Assembly (NCBI RefSeq): GCF_037076425.1
Contig: NZ_AP028127.1
Span: 1,673,501 to 1,737,500, forward strand
DNA length: 64,000 nucleotides
Source of the DNA: Turicibacter faecis
GTDB lineage: Bacteria; Bacillota_I; Bacilli_A; MOL361; Turicibacteraceae
Direction: 5' to 3'
Both the position numbers and the translations under genes were made by a program. Positions 1 through 8,260 of the stretch are shown one piece after another (within the stretch, counting starts at the first letter, position 1; each line of letters begins with the position of its first letter). The notes beneath the pieces were generated by a model. That model searched no databases. It was not told the DNA's origin and worked only from the letters and a program-made list of their open reading frames with translations.

Positions 1-811
1 TATAAGGAGCGTCAACACTTAGGACCGCATTTTCCTCATATTTTAACTTCAACCAGCTCGTCTCATCATGTAATCGGTGGTTAATTTGAAACGTGTTAAA
101 ATATCCACGATAAAAATTATCCTCCAAGGAATGATTCCTAAATCTAATAATTTTATTTGGTAAATCCACATTTGTATACATTCTTTTCTGTAATAAAAAC
201 CGTTGAAATAGGAAATAAATTTGTTTATTGTACTTAATCGTCGAATAAACAAGAAATGACATAACGAGATAGATTTGTCGAAAATCGTTAAAAAATGTTA
301 TGGCCATAAAAAGAACAATTAAGACTATATTTATTATCTTCATTATCTTTAAAACTACCTTATACGGAAAATAACAACACAAAAACGCATTTAATAACCG
401 GCTTCCATCTAAAGGTGGTAATGGTGTCAAATTAAAAAAGATAACAAACAACTGACTTCCTATCGCATAATCATACAGCGTTAAATTAACATATGGACTT
501 ATCCTTTCACGGGCTAGAATTAAGAGTAAAAAACAAAGAAAATTAAAAACAATTCCCCCGCTACTTACAACAAAATCTTCCACATTCGATTTATTTAATT
601 CTCCCTGGAATTCCATAATGCCTCCGAAGGCAAAGAATTTTATTCGTTCAAACCTCCAGTTATAAAAAGCGGCCATCATTAGATGACCACACTCATGAAC
701 TAAAATAGTTAGAGTAAATATAATATATTCATTTAAATATCCAAGAAAAATTGCGAGTAAGGTCATCGCATAAAAAGAAGGATCAAACTTTATTCGTTTT
801 GGACGCATCAT
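1..811 (-). CDS. spoIVFB: SpoIVFB-like M50 site-2 metalloprotease, partial (3' end beyond window)
   Basis: This is an intramembrane zinc metalloprotease. In Bacillus the family member cleaves pro-sigma-K in the mother cell during sporulation. The reading frame is open from ATG at 811 to the window edge, so the C-terminus is not seen. Residues about 37-41 read HECGH (the HExxH zinc motif) inside a hydrophobic segment, and a later NLTPLPPLDG stretch is the second zinc-ligand motif of the family. Several membrane segments are visible. The start at 811 follows a GGGGGG-type ribosome site; an ATG at 808 is an alternative. It lies 13 bp after spoIVFA, the same order as in Bacillus, which supports co-expression in the mother cell. 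The family assignment is firm and the substrate is inferred. Confidence 0.9.
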   Translation of the reverse strand, partial: MMRPKRIKFDPSFYAMTLLAIFLGYLNEYIIFTLTILVHECGHLMMAAFYNWRFERIKFFAFGGIMEFQGELNKSNVEDFVVSSGGIVFNFLCFLLLILARERISPYVNLTLYDYAIGSQLFVIFFNLTPLPPLDGSRLLNAFLCCYFPYKVVLKIMKIINIVLIVLFMAITFFNDFRQIYLVMSFLVYSTIKYNKQIYFLFQRFLLQKRMYTNVDLPNKIIRFRNHSLEDNFYRGYFNTFQINHRLHDETSWLKLKYEENAVLSVDAPY

Positions 812-824
812 TAAGCCCCCCTAT

Positions 825-1616
825 TTATTGCAATGATTTTAAGTAATCCATAATATCTTGGTACTCTCCCTCCTCATTTTTTAATGATAAATAATAAAAC
901 GCCTCTTCTTCAAAATCTGTCCCCGGTAGCTCTAAAACCGAACCAACGCCAAGCTCGTCACCCGCCTTAATGTGTTGATACTGACTAACTCCCCTATTTT
1001 CTAAAAAGCCAATCGTTAGGACCCATTCATCTGGTAGTTGGACATTAACATAATTACCTATCTTCTCATCGACACCTAAGTTCAAAACAATTCCCGATAC
1101 AAAGCTTCTAATCGATTCTGTCCGTTTAGCCTGAATCACCACTCCATCTTCGTAGTCCTTTAAAGCCACATTATTAGTCGCCTTTTTAATCGCCTTTTTC
1201 AAATTAAACTCTGTATCTTTTTCATCGTTAGACGCCACCTGATTTCCTGACTCATCCATGGTTGATGATACGCCACCATTCACTGCCGCTACCTCTTCAT
1301 CGCTCGGTAATTTAAATTCAAACGGCAACATATTTGACAAGAAGTTCTGATACATTTTTTCGTATTTGGCAAATGGAAAATTTCCCATGACCGAACTCTT
1401 TACAGTCTCGTACATCGTTGTGTTTGGAAGCTTTTGAATAACTAAGATTCCCATTAACACACATAAACAAATCATCGATTGACACATAAAACGTCTAATG
1501 AACCACGTTCCTTCATCTTCCTTTCTCCTTTGTCTATAATAAGCAGCAGAATGCTGAATCTGCTTATTACCATGAGCCGATCGATAAGATGAATGCTTTT
1601 TTTTATAATTGGCCAC
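825..1616 (-). CDS. spoIVFA: SpoIVFA-like regulator of the site-2 protease
   Basis: SpoIVFA holds and regulates SpoIVFB in the outer forespore membrane. The protein has a basic cytoplasmic N-terminus, one membrane segment at about residues 45-62, a linker with acidic and polar stretches, and a C-terminal LytM/M23-like fold (about 155-260). That fold keeps the family's IGNYV and KAGD pieces but lacks the zinc-binding histidines, as expected of a non-catalytic SpoIVFA rather than an endopeptidase. The start is GTG at 1616, preceded by GAGGGGG. It directly precedes spoIVFB. A terminator separates it from mreD, so it needs its own promoter; I could not identify a convincing one. Confidence 0.8.
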   Translation of the reverse strand: MANYKKKHSSYRSAHGNKQIQHSAAYYRQRRKEDEGTWFIRRFMCQSMICLCVLMGILVIQKLPNTTMYETVKSSVMGNFPFAKYEKMYQNFLSNMLPFEFKLPSDEEVAAVNGGVSSTMDESGNQVASNDEKDTEFNLKKAIKKATNNVALKDYEDGVVIQAKRTESIRSFVSGIVLNLGVDEKIGNYVNVQLPDEWVLTIGFLENRGVSQYQHIKAGDELGVGSVLELPGTDFEEEAFYYLSLKNEEGEYQDIMDYLKSLQ

Positions 1617-1729
1617 GATATTTCCCCCTCACTTTTTTCATCTGTGCGACTTGTTCATTGCATCATATGAGTATAGCGTAAAAGTTAGAACATTCGAGAG
1701 AGGCTTGCACTCTTTTTACAATCGACAGA

Positions 1730-1779
1730 AAAAAAACGAACCCTCAACAATTAGTTTTTTTAGTCTAATCGTCGGGGGT
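1730..1779 (-). terminator. Rho-independent terminator after mreCD
   Basis: On the minus strand a 13-pair hairpin (one mismatch, two GU pairs) formed by 1765-1777 and 1742-1755 is followed by a run of eight T residues. It ends the mreC-mreD transcript before spoIVFA. Confidence 0.8.
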
Positions 1780-1804
1780 CCGCTCAAGATTCGTTTCTTT
1801 TTAG

Positions 1805-2323
1805 TTAAAAATCATTCAAAACCTTTTTTTGATAAATTTTAAATTGAAATTTCAACATGGGGTAGAGAACAATCGTCACTAGCATATTAAAAAAAGCCGT
1901 TGGAATTAAAATATATTTGATAAAAGTCCACGTTGACATATTAGTTGCTTTCATCGTATTCACAATAAAATAAACGATGGATTCCTCTCCCATAACCAAG
2001 ATAGCGACCATCGCCATCATCGACAGCAAATTAATCGGCATGGTTTGAGAAACAAACCTCACCATAATAAACGTTAGAATAGGAAACAAACAAGTATATA
2101 AACCAATTAAATCCGCGTAACACACATCATAAAGAAAGCCGAAAATAAAAGCGAAAATAAAAGGTCTAATTCCCTTATCATAAAAAGTAAAAAAAGCTAA
2201 ACAGATTAAAAAGACATTGGGAATTGCCCGGTAATAGCTAACAATAGGGTCAATGGGCAAAAAACTGACTAATAGATTATCCATGACAAAACAGGTCACA
2301 AACGTAATAATTAATCTACTCAT
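1805..2323 (-). CDS. mreD: Rod shape-determining protein MreD
   Basis: MreD is an integral membrane component of the elongasome that directs lateral wall synthesis. The 172-residue length and five or so hydrophobic segments fit the family, as does the DPIVSYYRAIPN region near residue 30. It overlaps the 3' end of mreC by 8 bp, which indicates translational coupling. In Bacillus the next genes are minC and minD; here a terminator and then spoIVFA follow, so the min genes are absent from this locus. Confidence 0.85.
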   Translation of the reverse strand: MSRLIITFVTCFVMDNLLVSFLPIDPIVSYYRAIPNVFLICLAFFTFYDKGIRPFIFAFIFGFLYDVCYADLIGLYTCLFPILTFIMVRFVSQTMPINLLSMMAMVAILVMGEESIVYFIVNTMKATNMSTWTFIKYILIPTAFFNMLVTIVLYPMLKFQFKIYQKKVLNDF

Positions 2324-3167
2324 GATCTATCGTCACCGCCTCACGCGCTACAACAATTACATAATCCATATTATCGTAATTTTTTTCTCCTTTTAAGTAC
2401 AACGTTTGGGTTAATCCATCTTTACTAACCTCTATGCGATCCACGTAACCGATTAAAAGTGATTTAGGATATACACCACCTAATCCACTCGTAATTACCT
2501 TATCCCCTTTATCCACTTTTACATCTTTTGATACCTGAGTCATCACTAATTCGTCAGTTGTATAATCATAACCTTCCACGGTTCCAATAGAACCCTCTTT
2601 CCCATCGATAATAGCCGAAACTTTACTTCCAAAATCTTGATTCTTAATTAACTTAACTTTAGATGAAAAATCAGTAACTGAGATAATTTTACCAATGAGA
2701 AATCCCTCTTTTGATAACACGGCCATATTCTCTTTCATCCCCTGTTTACTTCCTTTATTAATAAAAATAAAGTCGTGCCACTGGTCAACATTACGCATCA
2801 CCGTTGTCGCATTAATCGTTTCATACGCAACTAAAGACGTTCCCGTCTGTTGTAAATCTTCTAATGAAGCCAACTGTTCCTCTAACTGATGCGTATAAAC
2901 CTCTAATGATTCGTACTGATACATCTGTTGTTTTAACATTTTATTCTCTTCGTATGTATGAAAGAGGTCATTCAAATTGACAAAGAAACGTTTGAAGCCC
3001 TCAACTATTCCCGTATAACCGGTTTGAACAACAACCATCCCATCCTTAATCAATCGCTGAGGAATAGACCCACGAGTCTCCTGATGCATCGTATATCCAA
3101 CCGTAATAAACGTCATAAATACTAAAACAATAATCAAAAATACCTTTAAATGATTAACACCCTTCAT
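2316..3167 (-). CDS. mreC: Rod shape-determining protein MreC
   Basis: MreC is a bitopic membrane protein that links the cytoskeleton to wall synthases. It has one N-terminal membrane helix (about 8-27), a coiled coil (about 70-105) and the extracellular beta domain with the typical NKGSKQGMKENMAV and VITSGLGGVYPKSLLIG segments. Its 283-residue length is normal. It begins the mre transcript here: a promoter lies just upstream and mreB, which normally precedes mreC, is not present in the window. Confidence 0.93.
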   Translation of the reverse strand: MKGVNHLKVFLIIVLVFMTFITVGYTMHQETRGSIPQRLIKDGMVVVQTGYTGIVEGFKRFFVNLNDLFHTYEENKMLKQQMYQYESLEVYTHQLEEQLASLEDLQQTGTSLVAYETINATTVMRNVDQWHDFIFINKGSKQGMKENMAVLSKEGFLIGKIISVTDFSSKVKLIKNQDFGSKVSAIIDGKEGSIGTVEGYDYTTDELVMTQVSKDVKVDKGDKVITSGLGGVYPKSLLIGYVDRIEVSKDGLTQTLYLKGEKNYDNMDYVIVVAREAVTIDHE

Positions 3168-3212
3168 TTAACCACATCCTACGTCTTTACAATAATCTAA
3201 TCCATATTGCCT

Positions 3213-3241
3213 ATTATATATAATTGATAAGTCTGAAACAA
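3213..3241 (-). promoter_or_regulatory. Sigma-A-type promoter for mreCD
   Basis: On the minus strand TTGTTT (3236-3241) and a perfect TATAAT (3213-3218) are separated by 17 bp, about 45 bp upstream of the mreC start. Confidence 0.5.
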
Positions 3242-3330
3242 GAGCCTTTCCTCACATAAAACGTCATAAATAATGTTTTTCACACAATTTACATGAGATC
3301 GAGGCGAGGTTAAAAAAGAAGTATCTCCTT

Positions 3331-3891
3331 TTATTTAAAATCCTTTTTTAAAATGAAGTAAGTCTCGCAATCTACCCATCCACGCCTTTCAGTCAACACG
3401 GCACGACGAATATATTTATCACGCGTCATTCCAATCTTTTGCATCACTCGCTCAGAAGCTTTATTCAAAACATCATACTTCGCTGTCACTACATCAACTC
3501 CCACATCAAAAAAGGCAAAGCTTAATACACAATGGGCGGCTTCAGTAGCTAACCCCTTATTCCAATAATTTTTTGCTAAACAATATCCTAACTCGCAATA
3601 AAACTTTCTTCCTCGTCGATGAAATTGAAAAAGTGAGATTGAACCAATCACTTCTTGATTTTCACGATCAACAATCGCCCATTGGTAGGTATCCTTTAAT
3701 TGATAGGCCCGCTCCCAACTTTCTAAAATGCGTTGCGTCATCTCTACGTTTTCATGCGGCGCCCAAGCCACAAACTTTGCCACCTCTTCATCACTACTCC
3801 AATTATTAAATACCATCTGAGCATCACTCACCTCAAAGCGTCTTAAATATAACCTCGGCGTGTGTAATGGACATGTTCCTATATGCTTCAT
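3331..3891 (-). CDS. RimJ/RimL-type GNAT N-acetyltransferase
   Basis: This is a GNAT-fold enzyme that moves an acetyl group from acetyl-CoA to an amine. The N-terminus LHTPRLYLRRFEVSDA and the core ELGYCLAKNYWNKGLATEAA, which contains the acetyl-CoA binding segment, are typical of the RimJ/RimL/PaiA-like group, whose substrates range from ribosomal proteins to antibiotics and amino acids. The substrate cannot be read from the sequence. The ATG at 3891 follows GGGGAGAG. It sits between radC and mreC, where mreB would be expected, so it is probably an insertion relative to the ancestral order. Confidence 0.85.
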   Translation of the reverse strand: MKHIGTCPLHTPRLYLRRFEVSDAQMVFNNWSSDEEVAKFVAWAPHENVEMTQRILESWERAYQLKDTYQWAIVDRENQEVIGSISLFQFHRRGRKFYCELGYCLAKNYWNKGLATEAAHCVLSFAFFDVGVDVVTAKYDVLNKASERVMQKIGMTRDKYIRRAVLTERRGWVDCETYFILKKDFK

Positions 3892-4205
3892 TTAAAACTC
3901 TCCCCTCTAAACATGACATCCATGAAAGTTTCTCACTCATCATAAAATTTATGACTATAAACAATCCAAATTCCTATATAAACGTTAAAATGAGATTTCC
4001 ATCAATCACATCATTTTATATTCTATGCCAAACGTGGGCATTCAACCATCAATATTACCTCTTCCTCTAAATAAATAAGCCCCCCCTCTTCTTCCGTCCA
4101 CTAATAGCTACTTTTATTTCTATAACTATAAATTTATCGTATAAACACTTTTTATAATAGGAAAACTATGACTAAGATTCGATTATCTTGGGAAGGAATA
4201 ACTGT
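3892..4205. other. Intergenic stretch without a supported gene
   Basis: AT-rich spacer between the divergent GNAT and DUF1622 genes. Open frames here have no ribosome binding site and no recognisable protein character. A TATAAT (about 4155) lies upstream of the DUF1622 gene, without a good -35 box. Confidence 0.5.
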
Positions 4206-4559
4206 ATGTCACCATTGGAACATTTTATTGAACAATTTTTACCTTATATTATTCAAATCCTTGAAGCCATGGGCATTTTCATCATTACGCTCGGCGCATT
4301 CCGTGCGTTCTATCATTACATGAAAACACTTATTTTCAAGGACCATTATCCGACAAAACACCAATTTGCTAACTCAATGGCAACCGGTCTTGAGTTTAAA
4401 TTAGCAGCCGAGATTTTAAAAACAGTACTTATCCAAAGTCTTAATGAACTTATCATTCTCGGATCTATTTTCCTACTTCGTGTCCTGATGACCATTGTTA
4501 TTGAATGGGAAATTCGTCAGGATGAAAAACAGAAGCACCTTCATGAAAACAAAGAATAA
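4206..4559 (+). CDS. DUF1622 family small membrane protein
   Basis: This 117-residue protein has two strong membrane segments (about 12-35 and 76-103 from the chosen start) joined by a basic cytoplasmic loop, and a charged Lys/Glu/His-rich tail. The ATGLEFKLAAEILKT segment is characteristic of DUF1622, whose function is unknown. I chose ATG at 4206 because GGAAGGA lies 8 bases upstream; an in-frame TTG at 4188 lies before that site. It is the only plus-strand gene in this sporulation and shape cluster. Confidence 0.75.
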   Translation: MSPLEHFIEQFLPYIIQILEAMGIFIITLGAFRAFYHYMKTLIFKDHYPTKHQFANSMATGLEFKLAAEILKTVLIQSLNELIILGSIFLLRVLMTIVIEWEIRQDEKQKHLHENKE

Positions 4560-4562
4560 AAA

Positions 4563-4612
4563 GAAAACTCGTAGCGATTATCTCACTGAATAGTGATTAA
4601 CCTACGAGTTTC
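4563..4612. terminator. Bidirectional terminator between DUF1622 gene and radC
   Basis: Perfect inverted repeat GAAAACTCGTAG / CTACGAGTTTTC-like arms (4563-4574 and 4602-4612) between two convergent genes. Confidence 0.75.
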
Positions 4613-4617
4613 TTTCA

Positions 4618-5301
4618 TTAAAGATATCCTTTTTCCTTTAAACTTGTAAATTGATTATCTCCAATAATAAGATGATCAAGCAATCTAATTCCTATCAATT
4701 CCCCTGCCTCATACAACCGATGGGTTAGCTGAATGTCTTGTTGAGATGGGGTGGCATCCCCACTCGGATGATTATGAGCACAAATAACAGAAGCAGATGA
4801 TCGCTTAATCGCCTCTTTAAAAACCTCCCTCGGATGAACAATAGCCTTATTTAAGGATCCAATAAAAATCGTCTTCTGACCAATAATATAATTTTTAGTA
4901 TCCAAAAATAAGACAATAAAATGTTCTTGTGTTAAATGTTTCATATCTGCTGCTAAAAAAGAGACACAATCCTCAGGAGACAAAATAGAATCTTGTTTAA
5001 TATGACTCGCTTTACTAATTCGTTTTCCAAGTTCGATACTTGCCAAAATCTGAATAGCCTTGCTTTCCCCGATTCCCTGAATACTCATTAACTCTTCAAC
5101 CGTCATTTCATTTAGAAACTTCAAGCCCTCAGACTGCCTTAAAAGTTTCTGCGCGATAGCTAATGCCGATTGACCTTTACTTCCCGTTCGAAGTAAAATG
5201 GCCAACAATTCTGCATTAGATAAATAATGTGCGCCCTCCAATAATAATCGCTCTCTCGGTCGTTCTTCGTAGGGTAAATCACGGATCATAAACGATTCCA
5301 T
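4618..5301 (-). CDS. radC: RadC (UPF0758) JAB-domain protein
   Basis: The N-terminal half holds a helix-hairpin-helix region (MSIQGIGESKAIQI, about 70-85). The C-terminal half is a JAB/MPN metalloprotease-like domain with the zinc motif HNHPSGDATPSQQD (about 176-189). Despite its name a repair role is not established for this family. The 227-residue length is standard. Bacillus carries radC at the same place, next to spoIIB and mre. Confidence 0.93.
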   Translation of the reverse strand: MESFMIRDLPYEERPRERLLLEGAHYLSNAELLAILLRTGSKGQSALAIAQKLLRQSEGLKFLNEMTVEELMSIQGIGESKAIQILASIELGKRISKASHIKQDSILSPEDCVSFLAADMKHLTQEHFIVLFLDTKNYIIGQKTIFIGSLNKAIVHPREVFKEAIKRSSASVICAHNHPSGDATPSQQDIQLTHRLYEAGELIGIRLLDHLIIGDNQFTSLKEKGYL

Positions 5302-5324
5302 TTTGAATTAATCACATCCTATTC

Positions 5325-6017
5325 TTATCCATTTAACCATTGATAAATTTCTAATAACATCTTTTGTCGCTCAGGCGAGTTTGCTTCAAAAGATGAGGTA
5401 GCGAGTGTCACATAGTACCCCCAGATATGCATCTCATCATCTGTAAACGTTTGGATAAACTCTGCATCCATCTCATATGGCCGTTGTTTAACTGCCTGAA
5501 CAAAGTAATTCCATTTTAAGTCATCTAGAGGAACCTCAACTTCCTTGATAAAGGAGTCAATTTTCTTTTCTGTTAGCTGTTCCTTAACCGGTGCTAGACT
5601 ATCCTTTGTCCCGCCAATATAAGAAAATACCGAGTATTTTCCATCCACCTTTAAAATTCCATAATTGTAACCAATTTGTTTTAACTCCCCTGCCAGGTTC
5701 AACACATTATCATATGTTTCATAAACCCCATGCTGCATAATAAAAATTTTATTTTCAGCAACCTTTTCTTCCTTTTTATCTTTTTTATCGCCGTCCTTAC
5801 TCGCTTCCTTTTCTTCTTGTGAATCACTTGCAGGATTTGTCTCATCATTCTTAACTTCTACGACTTCTTTTGAATCATCCGTACGAACTAAGAACGTATC
5901 AAGTGCCTTCCCAAACGACAATCCTAGCACCGTAAAAATCACTGTTAATAAAATAAACGGCCGTGCCTTTTTAAAATCAATCTTCGAAATAATAGTCTTT
6001 AATTTCTTTCCTTTCAT
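5325..6017 (-). CDS. SpoIIB-like SPOR-domain membrane protein
   Basis: A bitopic membrane protein: basic cytoplasmic N-terminus, one membrane segment (about 23-43 from the chosen start), a Lys/Asp/Glu-rich linker, and a C-terminal domain of about 140 residues with the SPOR-like pattern (IFIMQHGVYETYDNVLNLAGELKQIGY...ILKVDGKYSVFSYIGG). SPOR domains bind denuded peptidoglycan. SpoIIB of Bacillus has this layout, lies between folC and radC, and acts in septal wall thinning at engulfment. I set the start at 6017 because AGGTGGG precedes that ATG; an upstream ATG at 6041 lacks a site. The identification with SpoIIB rests on synteny and layout. Confidence 0.7.
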   Translation of the reverse strand: MKGKKLKTIISKIDFKKARPFILLTVIFTVLGLSFGKALDTFLVRTDDSKEVVEVKNDETNPASDSQEEKEASKDGDKKDKKEEKVAENKIFIMQHGVYETYDNVLNLAGELKQIGYNYGILKVDGKYSVFSYIGGTKDSLAPVKEQLTEKKIDSFIKEVEVPLDDLKWNYFVQAVKQRPYEMDAEFIQTFTDDEMHIWGYYVTLATSSFEANSPERQKMLLEIYQWLNG

Positions 6018-6117
6018 CTCATTCCCACCTATCATCTTCACTCATTACTTCTAATATTACTACGTCTATATTGTTGTTTCATCATATCAGATGACAATCA
6101 AGAAAATTGTCTAAATC

Positions 6118-7398
6118 TCAAGCACATACTAATTTTCGCACCTCTGAAATAAAGTACAATGATCCTGTAATGACTAAGCAATCCCCCTCGCCAAGTCTTC
6201 CCATTACAGATTCAGTCAACCCTTTAAAATCTTCCTCATAGCTAGCATTTGATCGATTAAACAACTCATATTGCGCACGTGCTGACTGGGCACGCGGATA
6301 ATCAAAGGTCGTAAAATAGACCTCATCGGCCACATCAGCCAAAAATTTGAACATTTCATGAGCATCCTTATCCTTAAGAATACTTACGATAAAGATCTTT
6401 CGTTTCATAGGATAAAGTTTCGAAAGGGTCTCACACAAATTTTTCATCCCTTCTACGTTATGCGCCCCGTCTAAAATAACCGGTGGATGTTGTCTCACCC
6501 TCTCAAAACGGCCAGCCCAAAAGGCCAATTTCATCCCCCTATATATATTTACGCTAGAAATATCCCATTTCCTTTTTTCTTTTAAAAATTTAAGGATGGC
6601 GTAAGCTAACGTCGCATTTTTAACCTGATGCTCCCCCTTCATAGATAATTGTACCCTGTTTAGAGAGGGCCAATCAAAAGTAACCCCATTTTCACTTAAG
6701 GAGATTTCGGTCGGTTGATAAAGTTCTAAAGCCTTAATAAGGGGGGATTGACGTTTAGCAGTTACCTCCTCAAATACTTTTAAAACTTCCTGATCTTCTT
6801 CCGTCGTAATAAGTGGCACCCCTTGCTTCACAATCCCTAACTTCTCATAGGCAATTTGAGTCCGTGCAGAGCCCAAGATCTGCTCATGATCCAAACCAAT
6901 ATTTGTAATACCACAAACCATCGGCTTAATCACATTTGTAGCATCTAAACGCCCCCCTAATCCAACTTCATAGATAACCACATCAACGTCGGCCTCTTCA
7001 AAATAAACAAAAGCAAGTAAGGTTATGATCTCAAACTCGGTAAACGGACCTAAATCAGATTGATTTATTAAATCAACAACTGAGTAAATTCGATTCGCAC
7101 ATTTAACAAGGTCTTCATCACTAATCGGTCTTCCATTTAATGAAATACGCTCATTAAACGTCTCAATATACGGAGACGTAAAGGTTCCTACACGATACCC
7201 TGCTTCCTCTAAAACACATCGCAAATAGGTAACCGTCGACCCTTTTCCATTTGTTCCTGCAATATGAATCGTCGGAACCTTTAAATGCGGCTGATTCAAT
7301 TGTTTCAACGCTTCTTTCATTCGAGAAAGTCCCGGACGAATACCAAACCTTAACTGGCCATTAATCCAACCAATAACCTCGCTCCCATGTGTAAACAT
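6118..7398 (-). CDS. folC: Folylpolyglutamate synthase / dihydrofolate synthase FolC
   Basis: FolC adds glutamate to folates, using ATP, in the cytoplasm. The P-loop region IHIAGTNGKGST (about 45), the FTSPYIETFNERI substrate loop and the ILDGAHN motif in the C-terminal ligase domain are all present, and the 426-residue length is normal. AAAGGAAG lies 8 bases before ATG 7398, making that start better than the ATG at 7404 or GTG at 7407. The position downstream of valS is conserved with Bacillus. Confidence 0.95.
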   Translation of the reverse strand: MFTHGSEVIGWINGQLRFGIRPGLSRMKEALKQLNQPHLKVPTIHIAGTNGKGSTVTYLRCVLEEAGYRVGTFTSPYIETFNERISLNGRPISDEDLVKCANRIYSVVDLINQSDLGPFTEFEIITLLAFVYFEEADVDVVIYEVGLGGRLDATNVIKPMVCGITNIGLDHEQILGSARTQIAYEKLGIVKQGVPLITTEEDQEVLKVFEEVTAKRQSPLIKALELYQPTEISLSENGVTFDWPSLNRVQLSMKGEHQVKNATLAYAILKFLKEKRKWDISSVNIYRGMKLAFWAGRFERVRQHPPVILDGAHNVEGMKNLCETLSKLYPMKRKIFIVSILKDKDAHEMFKFLADVADEVYFTTFDYPRAQSARAQYELFNRSNASYEEDFKGLTESVMGRLGEGDCLVITGSLYFISEVRKLVCA

Positions 7399-7542
7399 AA
7401 CCATCACTTCCTTTATTGATATCTAGTTTCGATTAATTTTTATCCGTAAAATCCATTCTACATTCAGACAAGTACACTAAATTTCCTCTTCACTCATCTC
7501 GGGTTAGCGATAAAACATGAAAAGTTTTTTGGGCCCTATATC

Positions 7543-8025
7543 CTATTTTAACGTGACTGAGAGTGTCATTCCCCTTGATAAAACTTCCCCCGCCTTAATC
7601 GTCTGGGATGAAATAATCCCCTCTTCTCCCTTAACCTTAAGATTCAATTCATAATGATTAGCAAATTCCTCGACATCCTTTAAGTTCTTTCCAATAAAGT
7701 CTTCCATGATAGGCCGACCTTTAGAAACCTTCAATGTTAAAATTAATGGATCATTGCTAATTTTTGTTCGTGGTTTAATCGATTGTTCAATGACACAGTT
7801 TTGTATCACATCATAAGAATACTCCAAGTCGTAAATCATTAAAATATTTTCATGATCTTTTTCATACTGCATGACCTTCTTCGTCGACCATCCATGGAAA
7901 TTTGGAATCGTATTGAGTCGGAGCGTTGCACTCACATTCATAAAAAGTGCAACAATAATACCAAGGCTTAATACGAGACAATAAAACCTTGCATTTAGCC
8001 GGTACTTTTTTCTTTTCTTTTTCAT
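7543..8025 (-). CDS. Membrane-anchored PASTA-domain protein without kinase
   Basis: A 160-residue protein with a very basic N-terminus, one membrane helix (about 12-30) and an extracellular part made of one or two PASTA-like units; the second (PIMEDFIGKNLKDVEEFANHYELNLKV...TIKAGEVLSRGMTLSVTLK) is clear. PASTA domains bind muropeptides or beta-lactams and are normally attached to PrkC-type kinases or penicillin-binding proteins. Neither a kinase nor a transpeptidase domain is present. It lies between valS and folC. A wall-sensing or scaffold role is an inference. Confidence 0.7.
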   Translation of the reverse strand: MKKKRKKYRLNARFYCLVLSLGIIVALFMNVSATLRLNTIPNFHGWSTKKVMQYEKDHENILMIYDLEYSYDVIQNCVIEQSIKPRTKISNDPLILTLKVSKGRPIMEDFIGKNLKDVEEFANHYELNLKVKGEEGIISSQTIKAGEVLSRGMTLSVTLK

Positions 8026-8216
8026 ACCCTCACATCCTTATTCATTTAATTAGTTATCTTTTTAGTCATAAAGCGAAACTCACTTTCTACATCCTTTTCC
8101 TTTAATCATTATTTAAAAGGTTTTTTCTTATAAAAATATAGTCAGACTTATCTATAATTTTATCAACTAATGTAGCATTTTTAAAGGACTTCCCAACCTT
8201 TCTACCTGATTCATAC

Positions 8217-8255
8217 AAAAAAAGCCTTCGGTCAATGACCGAAAGCTTTTTTTGT
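8217..8255 (-). terminator. Terminator after valS
   Basis: Inverted repeat around TTCGGTCAATGACCGAA, followed on the minus strand by a T tract, a few bases after the valS stop codon. Confidence 0.8.
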
Positions 8256-8260
8256 AAAAA

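Noticed and set aside
1609-1842. 77-codon plus-strand frame between spoIVFA and mreD
   Set aside because: It runs through the mreCD terminator hairpin and has no ribosome site.
3867-4070. 67-codon plus-strand frame upstream of the DUF1622 gene
   Set aside because: It overlaps the GNAT start, lacks a ribosome site and has no recognisable features.
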